The notes below the pieces were generated by a model. It was not told where the DNA came from. It was given only the letters and a program-made list of their open reading frames with translations, and searched no databases. 64,000 nt of DNA, from assembly GCF_017355835.1 (NCBI RefSeq), contig NZ_JAFEWF010000001.1, positions 1,426,001 through 1,490,000 of the forward strand. The letters are read 5' to 3'. Made by a program: the position numbers and the translations under genes. Numbering within the stretch: position 1 is the stretch's first letter; every line of letters starts with the position of its first letter. Shown here piece after piece: positions 45,867 to 55,748 of this stretch. Source of the stretch: Desertivirga brevis. Lineage in GTDB: Bacteria > Bacteroidota > Bacteroidia > Sphingobacteriales > Sphingobacteriaceae.

Positions 45867-47276
45867 TTATTTGTTGTTCTTATCTAATGAATTCAGATAG
45901 ACTTCCACATTCGTGTAAGCTTTATTTAAAGAATAACCCGTTCCGTCAGTCTGGTCTTTTGGATTCAACTTATTTTTTATTTCCCAACTATCCGGCATTC
46001 CATCTCCATCAGTATCTTTAGGTGCAGGGAGTGATTTTAATACTGGCCAGGCTTTGGTTGTTTTTTCATATGGAGTCCCATGCTTAAATCCTCCTTGTAC
46101 GTCAATCAATCCTCCTGTCCTGTTCTGAACATTCTTTATAATCCTTTGATCGAGAGTATCCCGTGCAGGTAAGCTTGCACCTCCTTGTGAAAGGATCTTT
46201 CTAAACGCAGCCGCAGGAGTTTCACCTTTAATCTCTACAGCAGTAAAAGCCGTCTTCATTTTCGATTGGTTTTTATCTGCCTCTGTTCCCTTGTTCATCA
46301 GAACACCCAACCAATTGTCTTTACTTACTTCCTGAGCACCGTCTACGTAATTACCGGTAATGTAATATTTGCCAAAGGGAATTTTCCCTTCCAGCTTATA
46401 AGGATTTGCTACCTGGTACTTGACTTTTTCCTGAGTACTAGGGCCATATTTATAGTAATTATTTACAATATTATAATTACCACCTTCTCCGGCATAAACA
46501 TTATTTATTCCCCAGTTGTAAATTACATTATTTCTGAAATCAATGAATTCCTGGGGAATATGCCTGTTACCTTCGAAGCGTGGAGTGCGACTATTACAAT
46601 GAGCGAAAAGGTTATGATGTGCAGATAAATGAGCTCCGCCCCATATTCCTCCAAATCCATGTCGCTCAAAATCAGTATCTCCCTGCTCAAAGTGGTAAGA
46701 ATAATTAAGAGGTTCAGAGATTATATTGTACTGTATTGTAGTACTATCGCCAGCATAAAGTGAAAAGGCTTCGTCCGTGCTCCAGCTCATTGTGCAATGG
46801 TCGATTATAATGTTTTTCTTGCCATTACCACCGCCAAAAGCATCATCACCTCCAGCACCATGTACTTTCCCTTTGTTCTGATTTCTGTCCCCCATTCTGA
46901 AACGGAGGTATCTAATGATCGCGTTATTTGCCCTTAACCCAACGGGATGATCTGCAAGGCAAATTCCGTCTCCTGGAGCGGTTTGACCAGCAATTGTAAT
47001 ATGATCCTGATTAATGCTCAGTGGGGATTCAAGATGAATAGTACCAGAGACCTTGAACATTACAATCCTTGGATATTTTGCAGTTACAGCTTCCCGGAAG
47101 CTCCCAGGTCCGTCGTCATTTAAATTTGTTACATAAATAACTTTTCCACCCCTACCCCCGCTTGCAAATTTTCCAAATCCTTCTGCACCCGGAAAAGCGA
47201 TTGGCTGCGCCGAAGCACTAGCCGAAATGATACATAAAGAGGCCAGTCCTTTTATGATATTAGTTTTTATTCCCAT
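45867..47276 (-). CDS. Pectate lyase, polysaccharide lyase family 1
   Basis: 469 residues with a signal peptide ending SASASA. The parallel beta-helix has the PL1 start PIAFPGAEGFGKFASGGRGGKVIYVTNLND, then ITIAGQTAPGDGIC, IIRYLRFRMGD, NIIIDHCTMSWSTDEAFSLY (Ca-binding strand), and SRTPRFEGNRHIP with a catalytic Arg. The last part (DTDGDGMPDSWEIKNKLNPKDQTD) is a Ca-binding type-3 repeat like a dockerin/thrombospondin segment. It cuts de-esterified polygalacturonate by beta-elimination, supplying unsaturated ends for GH105. Confidence 0.92.
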   Translation of the reverse strand: MGIKTNIIKGLASLCIISASASAQPIAFPGAEGFGKFASGGRGGKVIYVTNLNDDGPGSFREAVTAKYPRIVMFKVSGTIHLESPLSINQDHITIAGQTAPGDGICLADHPVGLRANNAIIRYLRFRMGDRNQNKGKVHGAGGDDAFGGGNGKKNIIIDHCTMSWSTDEAFSLYAGDSTTIQYNIISEPLNYSYHFEQGDTDFERHGFGGIWGGAHLSAHHNLFAHCNSRTPRFEGNRHIPQEFIDFRNNVIYNWGINNVYAGEGGNYNIVNNYYKYGPSTQEKVKYQVANPYKLEGKIPFGKYYITGNYVDGAQEVSKDNWLGVLMNKGTEADKNQSKMKTAFTAVEIKGETPAAAFRKILSQGGASLPARDTLDQRIIKNVQNRTGGLIDVQGGFKHGTPYEKTTKAWPVLKSLPAPKDTDGDGMPDSWEIKNKLNPKDQTDGTGYSLNKAYTNVEVYLNSLDKNNK

Positions 47277-47485
47277 TCGTTTATTAAATCTATTATTAGA
47301 TGCCCTCTGCTAAAACTATTTTTATCCTGAATGTGTCTATCTACGGTTTTAATTGGCTTGGGTCAATTTTAAGCCTTTTTTCAGATACTAAAAATGCAAA
47401 CCGAGAAATAATTTATGCAAACGATGCCGGAGCAACAATATAGAATAAATTCAGGAATATACGATACTCAACTAACTTTCAAAAT

Positions 47486-48400
47486 ATGAACTTCAGATAT
47501 ATATTACCTATTATTTTAATTCTCGGAGGATGCTCAAAAAGCCTAAAACCGCAACAGCTTCTAAAAGACGTAAAGGAGCTATCTTCAGACATGTACGAAG
47601 GGAGAAGAACAGGAACTGAAGGAAATAGAAAAGCCGGAGACTACATTGTAGAGAGATTCAAATCGATAGGACTTCAGCCAATCTATAATTGGAGACAGGA
47701 ATTCAAAATGACAGGGACCCAAAAAACTTCTATATCCGGAATCAATATCCTTGGTTCCCTTCCCGGAAGAAGAAAAGAAGTGATAGTTATCTCTGCTCAT
47801 TATGATCATTTGGGAAAAATAGAGGGGAAAGTGTACAACGGAGCAGATGATAATGCATCTGGAGTAGCAGGACTACTCGCAATGGCTAATTATTTCAAAA
47901 ATAATCGCCCTGAGTTTACACTTCTATTCGCTTGTTTCGATGCTGAAGAAAGTGGTCTGCAGGGATCGAAGGCTTTTGTAGAAAACCCGCCCCTTCCATT
48001 AAACCATATACGGCTCAATATTAATCTCGACATGATCAGTAGGGCGGATAATGGTAAGATCTACGCCTGTGGGACCTACCATTATCCTGAATTTAAAAAG
48101 TATTTGAATAATGGTAATGACCACATAAAGATAGTGGCCGGACATGACGATCCCAAACTAGGAAAAGATGACTGGACTAATCAAAGCGATCATTACTCTT
48201 TCCATCAAAAAAATATACCTTTTCTATATTTTGGGGTAGAAGACCATAAGGACTATCATAGACCAAGCGATGACTACGAGAAAATAAACAAAGACACCTT
48301 CGAGATTACCTCAGACTTGTTGATTAAGACGGTGGCCGAGATAGATAAAAAATTAAGTCTTCAGAAAACTTTCAGGGAAAATTTAATTATGGAAAAATAG
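47486..48400 (+). CDS. M28 family metallopeptidase lipoprotein
   Basis: 304 residues with a lipobox (LILGGC). The M28 domain has all zinc ligands: SAHYDHLG (His), NGADDNASGVAGLL (bridging Asp), FDAEESGLQGS (Glu-Glu), INLDMISRA (Asp) and FGVEDHKDYHRPSDDYEKI (His). It is an aminopeptidase/carboxypeptidase of the outer-membrane or periplasm. The gene is divergent from the pectate lyase over 209 bases that include TAACTTTC near its start. No known role in pectin use. Confidence 0.9.
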   Translation: MNFRYILPIILILGGCSKSLKPQQLLKDVKELSSDMYEGRRTGTEGNRKAGDYIVERFKSIGLQPIYNWRQEFKMTGTQKTSISGINILGSLPGRRKEVIVISAHYDHLGKIEGKVYNGADDNASGVAGLLAMANYFKNNRPEFTLLFACFDAEESGLQGSKAFVENPPLPLNHIRLNINLDMISRADNGKIYACGTYHYPEFKKYLNNGNDHIKIVAGHDDPKLGKDDWTNQSDHYSFHQKNIPFLYFGVEDHKDYHRPSDDYEKINKDTFEITSDLLIKTVAEIDKKLSLQKTFRENLIMEK

Positions 48401-48518
48401 TGAGACGTACCTTTAAATATTCGTCAAGGATTTTGGGCCGTTCGTGTAAAAGTTTATAAATGTTGTCAAAAAAAGCAGACCTTCAATTCACCATTTTTAC
48501 AGTAAAAGATAAGAATCT

Positions 48519-48698
48519 ATGTTAATTGATGGCAACCCAAACCTCACAGAGCTGTTGTTTTACTCTATCAAAGTGCAGCTTTCAATTGAAGATCTTTCAA
48601 AGGAGATCAGAGAAATACGTAACGCTATCCAAAAAGAGCGATTATTACACAATTTAGAACCAGATATTATTTTAGCTAGCAAGGACCCAGGTTGCTAA
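48519..48698 (+). CDS. Possible small protein of 59 residues
   Basis: ATG 48519 to TAA 48698. The product is MLIDGNPNLTELLFYSIKVQL... with a strongly helical, charged middle (IEDLSKEIREIRNAIQKERLLHNL) and a short polar end with two cysteines' worth of tail (DPGC, one Cys). It has codon use like its neighbours. It is too short to place in a family; it may be a small regulator. It ends 180 bases before the susD stop and is read towards it. Confidence 0.4.
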   Translation: MLIDGNPNLTELLFYSIKVQLSIEDLSKEIREIRNAIQKERLLHNLEPDIILASKDPGC

Positions 48699-48816
48699 TC
48701 TTAAGAATTAGCGTTTCTTAGTTCACAACAAGCGATGAAAGGTCTCGCTGAAACGCCCTATGCGTTCATTAAGTACTAGGTATACGCTGACCTGCTCAAA
48801 CTAATTGCAAATGAAA

Positions 48817-48858
48817 ACGGCTCCTGATCGAAGAATTATTTCTTCTGATAGGAGCCGT
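48817..48858 (-). terminator. Terminator downstream of susD
   Basis: ACGGCTCCT (48817-48825) pairs with AGGAGCCGT (48850-48858), with further imperfect pairing inside (ATC/GAT and AAGAA/TTCTT). Read leftward it is followed by TTTTCATTTG. It lies just after the susD stop at 48881. Confidence 0.8.
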
Positions 48859-48880
48859 ACTCGCATAGTGCCTTCAGGCC

Positions 48881-50704
48881 TTAATACTTCGGATGTTGCT
48901 GTCCCCTCAGGCCTGGATTTATATCTATTGTAGAAGTCGCCAAAGGTAAAATTTCAACCTTCTCCTTTTCCAGTCCCCTGAACTGACCAGTCACTACCGG
49001 AGCAGTTGGAGACAATACTCCCTGGGAGTTAAGAGGAGAAGCGTTATGCATCCTCAGCACAGAAAAACCTTGCTGAACCAGGGCAGTAGAATCAGGCTTA
49101 GTTAGAGACTTATAACCAGTATATGGAACAGCCACAACAGGATCATCAAATGCCGTAGCCTTTTCAATTTTGTAAGCCCGGTGCGAATCCACATTTTGGT
49201 ACTCCCCAGCTCTCTGAGCTAATCTGATCAGCTTTTGTTTTGTTTCTGTCAATGCCTCGTACAAAATTCCCCATCGTGCCAAATCGGTCCTTCTCAAAGC
49301 TTCAAATCCTAATTCAAATTTGCGCTCATCGATAATTGCTTGTCTGAACCCAGTATATGTAGTTGGGGTTGCTCCTATTTTAGTTGCATCACCACCAAAA
49401 CCTCGTTTGCGCACCTCTTCGAATGCAGCAATTGCTTCCGCCGTTGGCCCATTATTATATTCATTAAGCGCTTCAGCATACATTAGTAAAACATCAGCAT
49501 AACGAAGAACAGGCCAATTTATATCCCGTTGGTTTATTGCTGTACCCAGAACCTTTCCCCAGGTAGATCTGAATTTGCCAATAGTATTACTTGAATATGT
49601 ATTCATCAGACGACTATTATCACTCTGAATACCATAATTAGCAATAGTTACATCCCTTCGCTGATCTCCTTCTGCAAAATCAAACCAGTAAGTAGGTGTG
49701 GCAGCCATCGCTGGTTGACTTTTACCAAAAAAACTGGAAGTATGGATAAACATACCGTTTGTGTACCCAACAGCGGAGCCATTATTATCCTTACCAAACT
49801 GCCCATATTCCAGCATATTTTCATTATTATACCGGTTGTTGATCAAATCCCTCCATACCGTTTCAAACTTTGGTAGCAATGCATTCTCTTTCTTATCAAT
49901 TACTGCTTTACAAGCGTCAGCAGCAATTTTGTAAAGCTCCTTAATTCGTACAGCATCCGCACGTTGGGCTATTTTAACAGAGGCTGCAGAATAGGTATTT
50001 AGGTCCCATCTAAGGGAATATCCTGCGGCATATAAAGCAACCCTGGCTAAAATTCCGTAAGCTGCATTTTTTGTAAACCGCTCTGCTGTTGGTACAGCTC
50101 CGGCACTTTTCCATGGAAGCAGCACAACAGCTTTTTGAAGATCAGCTATACAGCGATCGTAGATTGTATCGCGACTTACGCGTGATGACTCGAAAGTGGT
50201 GAGCTGAGCTGCCGGGATATCTGTATAAGGAACATCTCCAAAGAAACGAACCAGATTCCAATAGTTCATTGCACGGATGGCATGGCACTCCCCAAGCAGC
50301 ATGTCCAGTCTTGCTTTATCAGATTGAGAAGTTACCTGCATTTTTTCAATGCCAGCAATAGCTGCATTTACATATTCTATCCCTAAATACATGGCAGAAT
50401 AGGTTGAAGTAGGAATATTCGCAGTGGTGTAAACATAATTAGCGACCTGGTTCTTACTATTTGTTTCACCTTCTGTAGACATACATTCATCCGTTCCCAT
50501 ACCAAACTGGTAATATAATTCGCGATTGAAAGTCTGTTCATACGCTCCAACTACGGCCATTTCTGCACGTGCAGGACTAGTAAAAATGGTTTCATTATTG
50601 AAACTATCTGCTGCTGGTCGATCTAAAAACTTCTCGCAGGAACTAAGACTTGCCAAGGCAAAAAGAGCACAACTCAAACCGGTTATTTTTCTTATGATTT
50701 TCAT
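48881..50704 (-). CDS. RagB/SusD family nutrient-binding lipoprotein
   Basis: 607 residues. Lipobox SLSSC (C23) then EKFLDRPAADSFNNETIFTSPARAEMAVVGAYEQ, the SusD start. Tetratricopeptide-like helices (CHAIRAMNYWNLVRFFGDVPY, NNRYNNENMLEYG) and the C-terminal INWPVLRYADVLLMYAEALNE with ERKFELGFEALRRTDLARWG are family constants. It caps the SusC barrel on the cell surface and hands glycans to it. It follows susC by 90 bases in the same direction, so they are one operon. Confidence 0.95.
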   Translation of the reverse strand: MKIIRKITGLSCALFALASLSSCEKFLDRPAADSFNNETIFTSPARAEMAVVGAYEQTFNRELYYQFGMGTDECMSTEGETNSKNQVANYVYTTANIPTSTYSAMYLGIEYVNAAIAGIEKMQVTSQSDKARLDMLLGECHAIRAMNYWNLVRFFGDVPYTDIPAAQLTTFESSRVSRDTIYDRCIADLQKAVVLLPWKSAGAVPTAERFTKNAAYGILARVALYAAGYSLRWDLNTYSAASVKIAQRADAVRIKELYKIAADACKAVIDKKENALLPKFETVWRDLINNRYNNENMLEYGQFGKDNNGSAVGYTNGMFIHTSSFFGKSQPAMAATPTYWFDFAEGDQRRDVTIANYGIQSDNSRLMNTYSSNTIGKFRSTWGKVLGTAINQRDINWPVLRYADVLLMYAEALNEYNNGPTAEAIAAFEEVRKRGFGGDATKIGATPTTYTGFRQAIIDERKFELGFEALRRTDLARWGILYEALTETKQKLIRLAQRAGEYQNVDSHRAYKIEKATAFDDPVVAVPYTGYKSLTKPDSTALVQQGFSVLRMHNASPLNSQGVLSPTAPVVTGQFRGLEKEKVEILPLATSTIDINPGLRGQQHPKY

Positions 50705-50794
50705 TAGAATATTAATTTATAATTGGCAATTCAACTATCGTGTGCAGTAACCCTCTCGTCATCTCAAAGATTGCTTACACAATGGTCTCATTTA

Positions 50795-53700
50795 CTAAAA
50801 TGATACGTTTAAACCAACCACATAAGTTTTAACCCTTGGATAAGCTGAATTATCCACTCCCATTGTAAGGGCTGAGTTATCAACATCATTGGCAGACGAA
50901 ACTTCGGGATCATATCCCTTGTATTTCGTAAATGTGTGAAGATTATTCACCGTAGCATAGATTCTGGCATTCTTCAGCTTGACCTTTGAGCTTACCGCCT
51001 TAGGAATAGAATAACCCATTGTTACTGTTCCAATTCTCAAAAACGATCCGTCCTCTACATAGTAGTTCAAGGCATCTGTAATTGCAATAGTATTTCTGGC
51101 ATTTAAACTCCAAACAGCGTTCTTATTATATTGCTGGGGGTTTAATTCTGCTAACCTGGCCAGATTCATAGTTTCACGGCCTGTAGCCGGGTCCACTAGT
51201 GTATAACGATCGCGGGTAACACCCAATTGATTCTGGTTAGGTAGATATGGGCCAATAAAGCGCTGGGTATTCATATTGAAGACATCATTACCAACCATGA
51301 AGTTCATAAAAACAGTTAGATCGAAATTTTTATAATTTAATGTATTAGTGAACCCTCCCTGGAATTTAGGTTGGGCGTTTCCGATCACAACCCTGTCTGC
51401 AGTTGACCATACAGGGCTACCATTTACAGTCTCACCTGCTGTGGTTACATATTTCAAATCCCCTGGCTTAATCCCTGTTCCTGACGCATTACTCTTTGGC
51501 CTTGCAATCTCAGGTTTGAGCGTATAAGTCCCGTTTGCATTCTGAGTGAAATCATCAGTAGTGTAAACACCGTCGTATTTATATCCGTAAAACTGACCTA
51601 AGGGTTGTCCCACTTTAATCATATAATCAATCCTGCTTCCATAATTCCTTGTGAAATAGTCCTGCTCTGACTTGCCGTAAATCTTCAGCACCTTAGAACG
51701 GTTAAAGGCGATATTGAAGTTTGTATTCCAACGGAAATTCTTAGAGCGAACATTAATACTATTTAAAACAGCCTCAAAACCCCGGTTTCTGAAAGATCCT
51801 ATATTTTGAGTCTGTGCAGGATATCCCGTAGAGGCAGGAATAGCATTCTCGATCAGTAAGTCATCGGAAATATTATTATACCAATCTAAACCAACACTTA
51901 TCCGGCTTTTCAAGAAATCTGCATCCAAACCGATATTAGTAGATTTAATTTTTTCCCAAACCAAAGCACGATTTCCTAACATATTATTGGGAACGAGCGT
52001 TGGATATTTGACATTGTTTATAGTATAGCTACCAGAGCCATAGCTAGTTGCATACACATAATTCCTGATATTATTATTACCAGATGTTCCATAGCCTACG
52101 CGCAACTTCAGATTATCAAATACATTCTGATTTTTCAAAAAGCTCTCCTCTGAAATACGCCATGCAGCTGAAGCGGATGGGAAAACACCCCATTTATTAC
52201 CAGCCCCAAATTTGGACGATCCATCTGATCTTAATGTGAAGTTTGCAATGTACTTTCCTTTGAAGTTGTAGGCAGCCCGGCCAAAAAAAGAAAGGAGAGT
52301 AAAGTTGCCACGATTCGAATCATACCTATTTTTAATATTTGAGGCAAGGGAAACATCGTCTAACTCAAAGTTAGCTTCCGGAAACTCATAATAAGAATTC
52401 TCCAAACCAAGCGATTCTTCAAAAAGGGTTTCCTGGCCGAGCAGGAAATTTAGCTGGTGCTGGTTAAAATCCTGTTTCCAGTTGAGGGTATTAGTAAGTT
52501 GCCATGATGAATTCTCAAAATTATTACGAGAACCGTAAGGTCCCCCGTTAGTGACAGCTGTTTGAGTTCGGCCATCATCCCAGAAGTCATTTCTTCTCTG
52601 CTCCCATGAATAACTACCAGCAGTACGGAACATTAAGTTCTTGGTAATATCTAATTCTAGTCCAGCATTTGCTACGGCCTGCCTGGTGAATCCCGTATTA
52701 GTTACAGCATCATTAGTAATAATTGGATTATAAATATCATATTGAGAATTTATAGCTTTCATCTCATCACTAAGATCCGTAAACAAAAGCTGGTCTTTTG
52801 TATATTTCACACCTCCTGTACTAGGTTGAAGAACACTCATCTTCAAAGTTCCTCCCAGTGATCCTCCTCCGTCTATTCTTCTGCTGTTTACGTAGACATT
52901 GAAATCTGAGCGAAATCCTTTCAATACTTCATGGTTTAACTTGAATCTTAAACCATTCTTGCTGTAACCATATTTGTCCAAAATCCCATTCTGCCCGGTA
53001 TTATTATAACTAAGCATGAACTTTGTCTTATCAGTCCCTGACGTGATATTTACGTTATGGTTTTGGGTAATTGCGCGTCCGCCAAAAACCTCATCCTGCC
53101 AATCAATAGTTTCTGCAGGACCGTACTGGCTATTAATACGACTATAAGCACCAGTATAGAAATCAGGAGCAGTAATATCTCCACCAAAGTAAGACGCCCA
53201 TTGATCCTCCTTACCGGCTAAGACCTGGTACTCGTACTGATATTTAGCATAATCAAGGGCATTTAGTACAGGAAGCTTTTGACTAAGACCTTCGAAACCA
53301 AAATAAGTGTTGTAGCTCAACTCTGTTTTTCCTGCCCTACCCGACTTGGTTGTAATAAGCACTACCCCGTTAGATCCCCGCGCTCCGTAAATGGCAGTAG
53401 AAGAAGCGTCTTTTAATACATCAATAGTAGCGATATCATTGATATCCACATTACTTAAACCGTTGTCCATCTGAAACCCGTCCACTACATACAATGGTTC
53501 CGTTGACTGAGTGATGGAAGCTCCTCCACGTACAGTAATGTTATAGTTTGCACCGGGAGCACCACTTTGTGTAACAATATTAACACCAGCTACTTTTCCA
53601 GTTAAGGCTTGCGCCGCAGTAGTGACCGGAGCTATCCTTAGATCTTCTCCACTCACAGACGCTGAAGCTCCCGTTAGATCTTTCCGTTTAACGGTTGCAT

Positions 53701-54352
53701 ATCCGATGGCAACTACTTCATTTAATGAGGTAGGAGCAGCAGTCATCACTACGTCTATTACAGGTTTATTGGCCACAACTTCCTTGGTTGCAAAACCCAG
53801 GTAAGTAAATACAAGCACCGCACTCTCATCAGGAACCACAATTGCATAACGACCGTCAACTCCTGTCATAGCCCCAGTTTTAGCTCCCTTTACTTTAACT
53901 GCCACACCAATTAAAGGTTGTTTATCTGTATCAGTTACCAAACCGGTTACACGGATAACTGCATTAGCTGTTTGCCCTGCCTTCTCCTGGGTTTTAGGTG
54001 TTATAACTACAGTATTCTGTTTTATTACATAGCTCAGGTTTTGTCCCTCCAGGCATTTATTCAATGCCTCTTGAAGCGAGGCATTTTTAAGCTGAATGTT
54101 ACTGATTCGGACACTTCTAACGAGTTTAGCATCATAAAAAATATTATACCCGCTTTGGTCCCTGATTTCGTCCAGTGTTTCGCTCAAGGATGAGTTTCTC
54201 TTATCCAGGCTAATTCTCTGTGCTAAAGAAGAAGCACTAACCTGCATAAAAGCAACCAAGCTCAGAAAAAAAGTTAGTTTCATAATGCGGAAATAATTTG
54301 AATGGCAACAGGATTTCCACCTGCATAGAATTGCACTATAGATTTTATACAT
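50795..54352 (-). CDS. SusC/RagA TonB-linked outer-membrane protein with STN domain
   Basis: 1185 residues. The N-terminus is the long type of this family: a basic lead (MYKIYSAILCRWKSCC...) before a signal segment MKLTFFLSLVAFMQVSASSLAQ. Then STN (about 46-115, ISLDKRNSSLSETLDEIRDQSG to TVVITP), CarboxypepD_reg (about 128-210), plug (NEVVAIGYATVKRKDLTGASASVSGEDL, PLYVVDGFQMDN, LKDASSTAIYGARGSNGVVLITTK), and the barrel ending GLNVSF. STN shows it both imports glycan and signals to the FecR at 54489. The nearest enzymes suggest a pectic ligand. Confidence 0.95.
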   Translation of the reverse strand: MYKIYSAILCRWKSCCHSNYFRIMKLTFFLSLVAFMQVSASSLAQRISLDKRNSSLSETLDEIRDQSGYNIFYDAKLVRSVRISNIQLKNASLQEALNKCLEGQNLSYVIKQNTVVITPKTQEKAGQTANAVIRVTGLVTDTDKQPLIGVAVKVKGAKTGAMTGVDGRYAIVVPDESAVLVFTYLGFATKEVVANKPVIDVVMTAAPTSLNEVVAIGYATVKRKDLTGASASVSGEDLRIAPVTTAAQALTGKVAGVNIVTQSGAPGANYNITVRGGASITQSTEPLYVVDGFQMDNGLSNVDINDIATIDVLKDASSTAIYGARGSNGVVLITTKSGRAGKTELSYNTYFGFEGLSQKLPVLNALDYAKYQYEYQVLAGKEDQWASYFGGDITAPDFYTGAYSRINSQYGPAETIDWQDEVFGGRAITQNHNVNITSGTDKTKFMLSYNNTGQNGILDKYGYSKNGLRFKLNHEVLKGFRSDFNVYVNSRRIDGGGSLGGTLKMSVLQPSTGGVKYTKDQLLFTDLSDEMKAINSQYDIYNPIITNDAVTNTGFTRQAVANAGLELDITKNLMFRTAGSYSWEQRRNDFWDDGRTQTAVTNGGPYGSRNNFENSSWQLTNTLNWKQDFNQHQLNFLLGQETLFEESLGLENSYYEFPEANFELDDVSLASNIKNRYDSNRGNFTLLSFFGRAAYNFKGKYIANFTLRSDGSSKFGAGNKWGVFPSASAAWRISEESFLKNQNVFDNLKLRVGYGTSGNNNIRNYVYATSYGSGSYTINNVKYPTLVPNNMLGNRALVWEKIKSTNIGLDADFLKSRISVGLDWYNNISDDLLIENAIPASTGYPAQTQNIGSFRNRGFEAVLNSINVRSKNFRWNTNFNIAFNRSKVLKIYGKSEQDYFTRNYGSRIDYMIKVGQPLGQFYGYKYDGVYTTDDFTQNANGTYTLKPEIARPKSNASGTGIKPGDLKYVTTAGETVNGSPVWSTADRVVIGNAQPKFQGGFTNTLNYKNFDLTVFMNFMVGNDVFNMNTQRFIGPYLPNQNQLGVTRDRYTLVDPATGRETMNLARLAELNPQQYNKNAVWSLNARNTIAITDALNYYVEDGSFLRIGTVTMGYSIPKAVSSKVKLKNARIYATVNNLHTFTKYKGYDPEVSSANDVDNSALTMGVDNSAYPRVKTYVVGLNVSF

Positions 54353-54488
54353 TTGAATGTAGGATTCGTAAAAAATAGGTTCATTAACTAAATTTTGGAA
54401 CGGGTTCTATAATTGGTTTTGCCATCATTCCGGAGGCGGTGCGAACGCTTCCGGTTTGATTTTGTTTTGTAAACCCTGAAGTAGCATT

Positions 54489-55631
54489 CTAGTCCATAAT
54501 GGTTACCCTCCTTCCCTCTATTTTATAGTTTATTCCACCAGCTAGTTTCATCATTTCAAGTATTTCAGTAATGTTTTTGAATCGGGAAACAGAACCTCCA
54601 AATTCCTTGTCCTTTACATTACCTTGCAGCACAACTTCCACATCATACCAGCGGGAGATCTTTTTCATAACAGTAGCTATATTTTCATCACGAAAAATAA
54701 ATAAGCCATTTTTCCATGAAACAGCTTCCTGCAGATCTGCTTTTTGTGTTGAAATGCCATTTTCCGCCAGTCGGGCTGTTGCTGCGTATCCAGGGCTAAG
54801 CAATGCGCTCATCCCCTTATGTCCAATTCTCACACTACCTTCTAATAAAGTCGTCTTTACTTGCCCATCTTCCGGATAGGCCGAAACATTGAAGTGGGTA
54901 CCAAGTACTTTGACCTCTGTACCATTAGCCTTAACAATAAATGTACGCCCCTTATCTTTTGCCACCTCGAAATAAGCTTCTCCACTAATCTCTACCTCAC
55001 GTTGTTTTCCGGTGAAAGCCAAAGGGAACCGTATTGAAGAATTTGCGTTAAGCCAAACCATTGAACTGTCGGACAACACTACGCTATACCTTCCTCCTTT
55101 AGGGGTAGAAATAACATGATAAAGAGTTTCATTTGCTGGAACCTGATCTCGGAGACCATTTAGATTGTATACTAACAATCCATCTTTCTCCTTATGAAGC
55201 TGTATTCCGAATTCAGTAGTTAAATTGTTTTTTGAGGTGTCAAGTAATATCTTTTCTCCAGTTGATAAAGTCAGATAGGCTTTATCCTCAGCGGGTAGAA
55301 CTGGTTTGGGTAAGGTTCCTGCTGTCTGCGTTTTTCCTGGAAAGTCTGCCTGCCGTATTAACAAGCCTGCTGCAAGTATGAGCAGTATCGAAGCTGCAAT
55401 ACGCAATGAGTAGGTTAAGACTCGCTTCTTCCTTTCAGAAGTGCCTACACTCGAAGAAACTGCAATGGAAATCTCCTGATAAACTTCATCACGATTTCCC
55501 AAATCATCCTCCCAGGTATCGCTATCCAGCTGGATCCTATCATTATAGGATTTAAGCTGTTCTTGTTCAGCAGCAGTAGCCTTACCTGACAGATATTTCT
55601 CAGAGAGCCTGATGAATTCTTCGCGGTTCAT
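54489..55631 (-). CDS. FecR family anti-sigma factor of the SusCD locus
   Basis: 380 residues from ATG 55631 (MNREEFIRLSEKYLSGKATAAEQEQL); the frame is open 16 codons upstream. After the cytosolic anti-sigma part comes one membrane helix (about 66-86, YSLRIAASILLILAAGLLI), a periplasmic FecR domain (TLSTGEKILLDTSKNNLTTEFG, VVLSDSSMVWLNANSSIRFPLAF, VLGTHFNVSAYPEDG) and DUF4974 (IATVMKKISRWYDVEVVLQGNV). It should hold the ECF factor at 55749 inactive until SusC is loaded. It is in the SusC direction but opposite to its sigma gene. Confidence 0.92.
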   Translation of the reverse strand: MNREEFIRLSEKYLSGKATAAEQEQLKSYNDRIQLDSDTWEDDLGNRDEVYQEISIAVSSSVGTSERKKRVLTYSLRIAASILLILAAGLLIRQADFPGKTQTAGTLPKPVLPAEDKAYLTLSTGEKILLDTSKNNLTTEFGIQLHKEKDGLLVYNLNGLRDQVPANETLYHVISTPKGGRYSVVLSDSSMVWLNANSSIRFPLAFTGKQREVEISGEAYFEVAKDKGRTFIVKANGTEVKVLGTHFNVSAYPEDGQVKTTLLEGSVRIGHKGMSALLSPGYAATARLAENGISTQKADLQEAVSWKNGLFIFRDENIATVMKKISRWYDVEVVLQGNVKDKEFGGSVSRFKNITEILEMMKLAGGINYKIEGRRVTIMD

Positions 55632-55748
55632 TAATTGGTGTTTATAATAGGATAGTGTAAGATTTGAAGTACTTCTCACATAAAATTTAAAAAAACTTTA
55701 ATTTGATTTTCTATTATGAAATAGCTTACTTGCTTCCACCAAATTATA

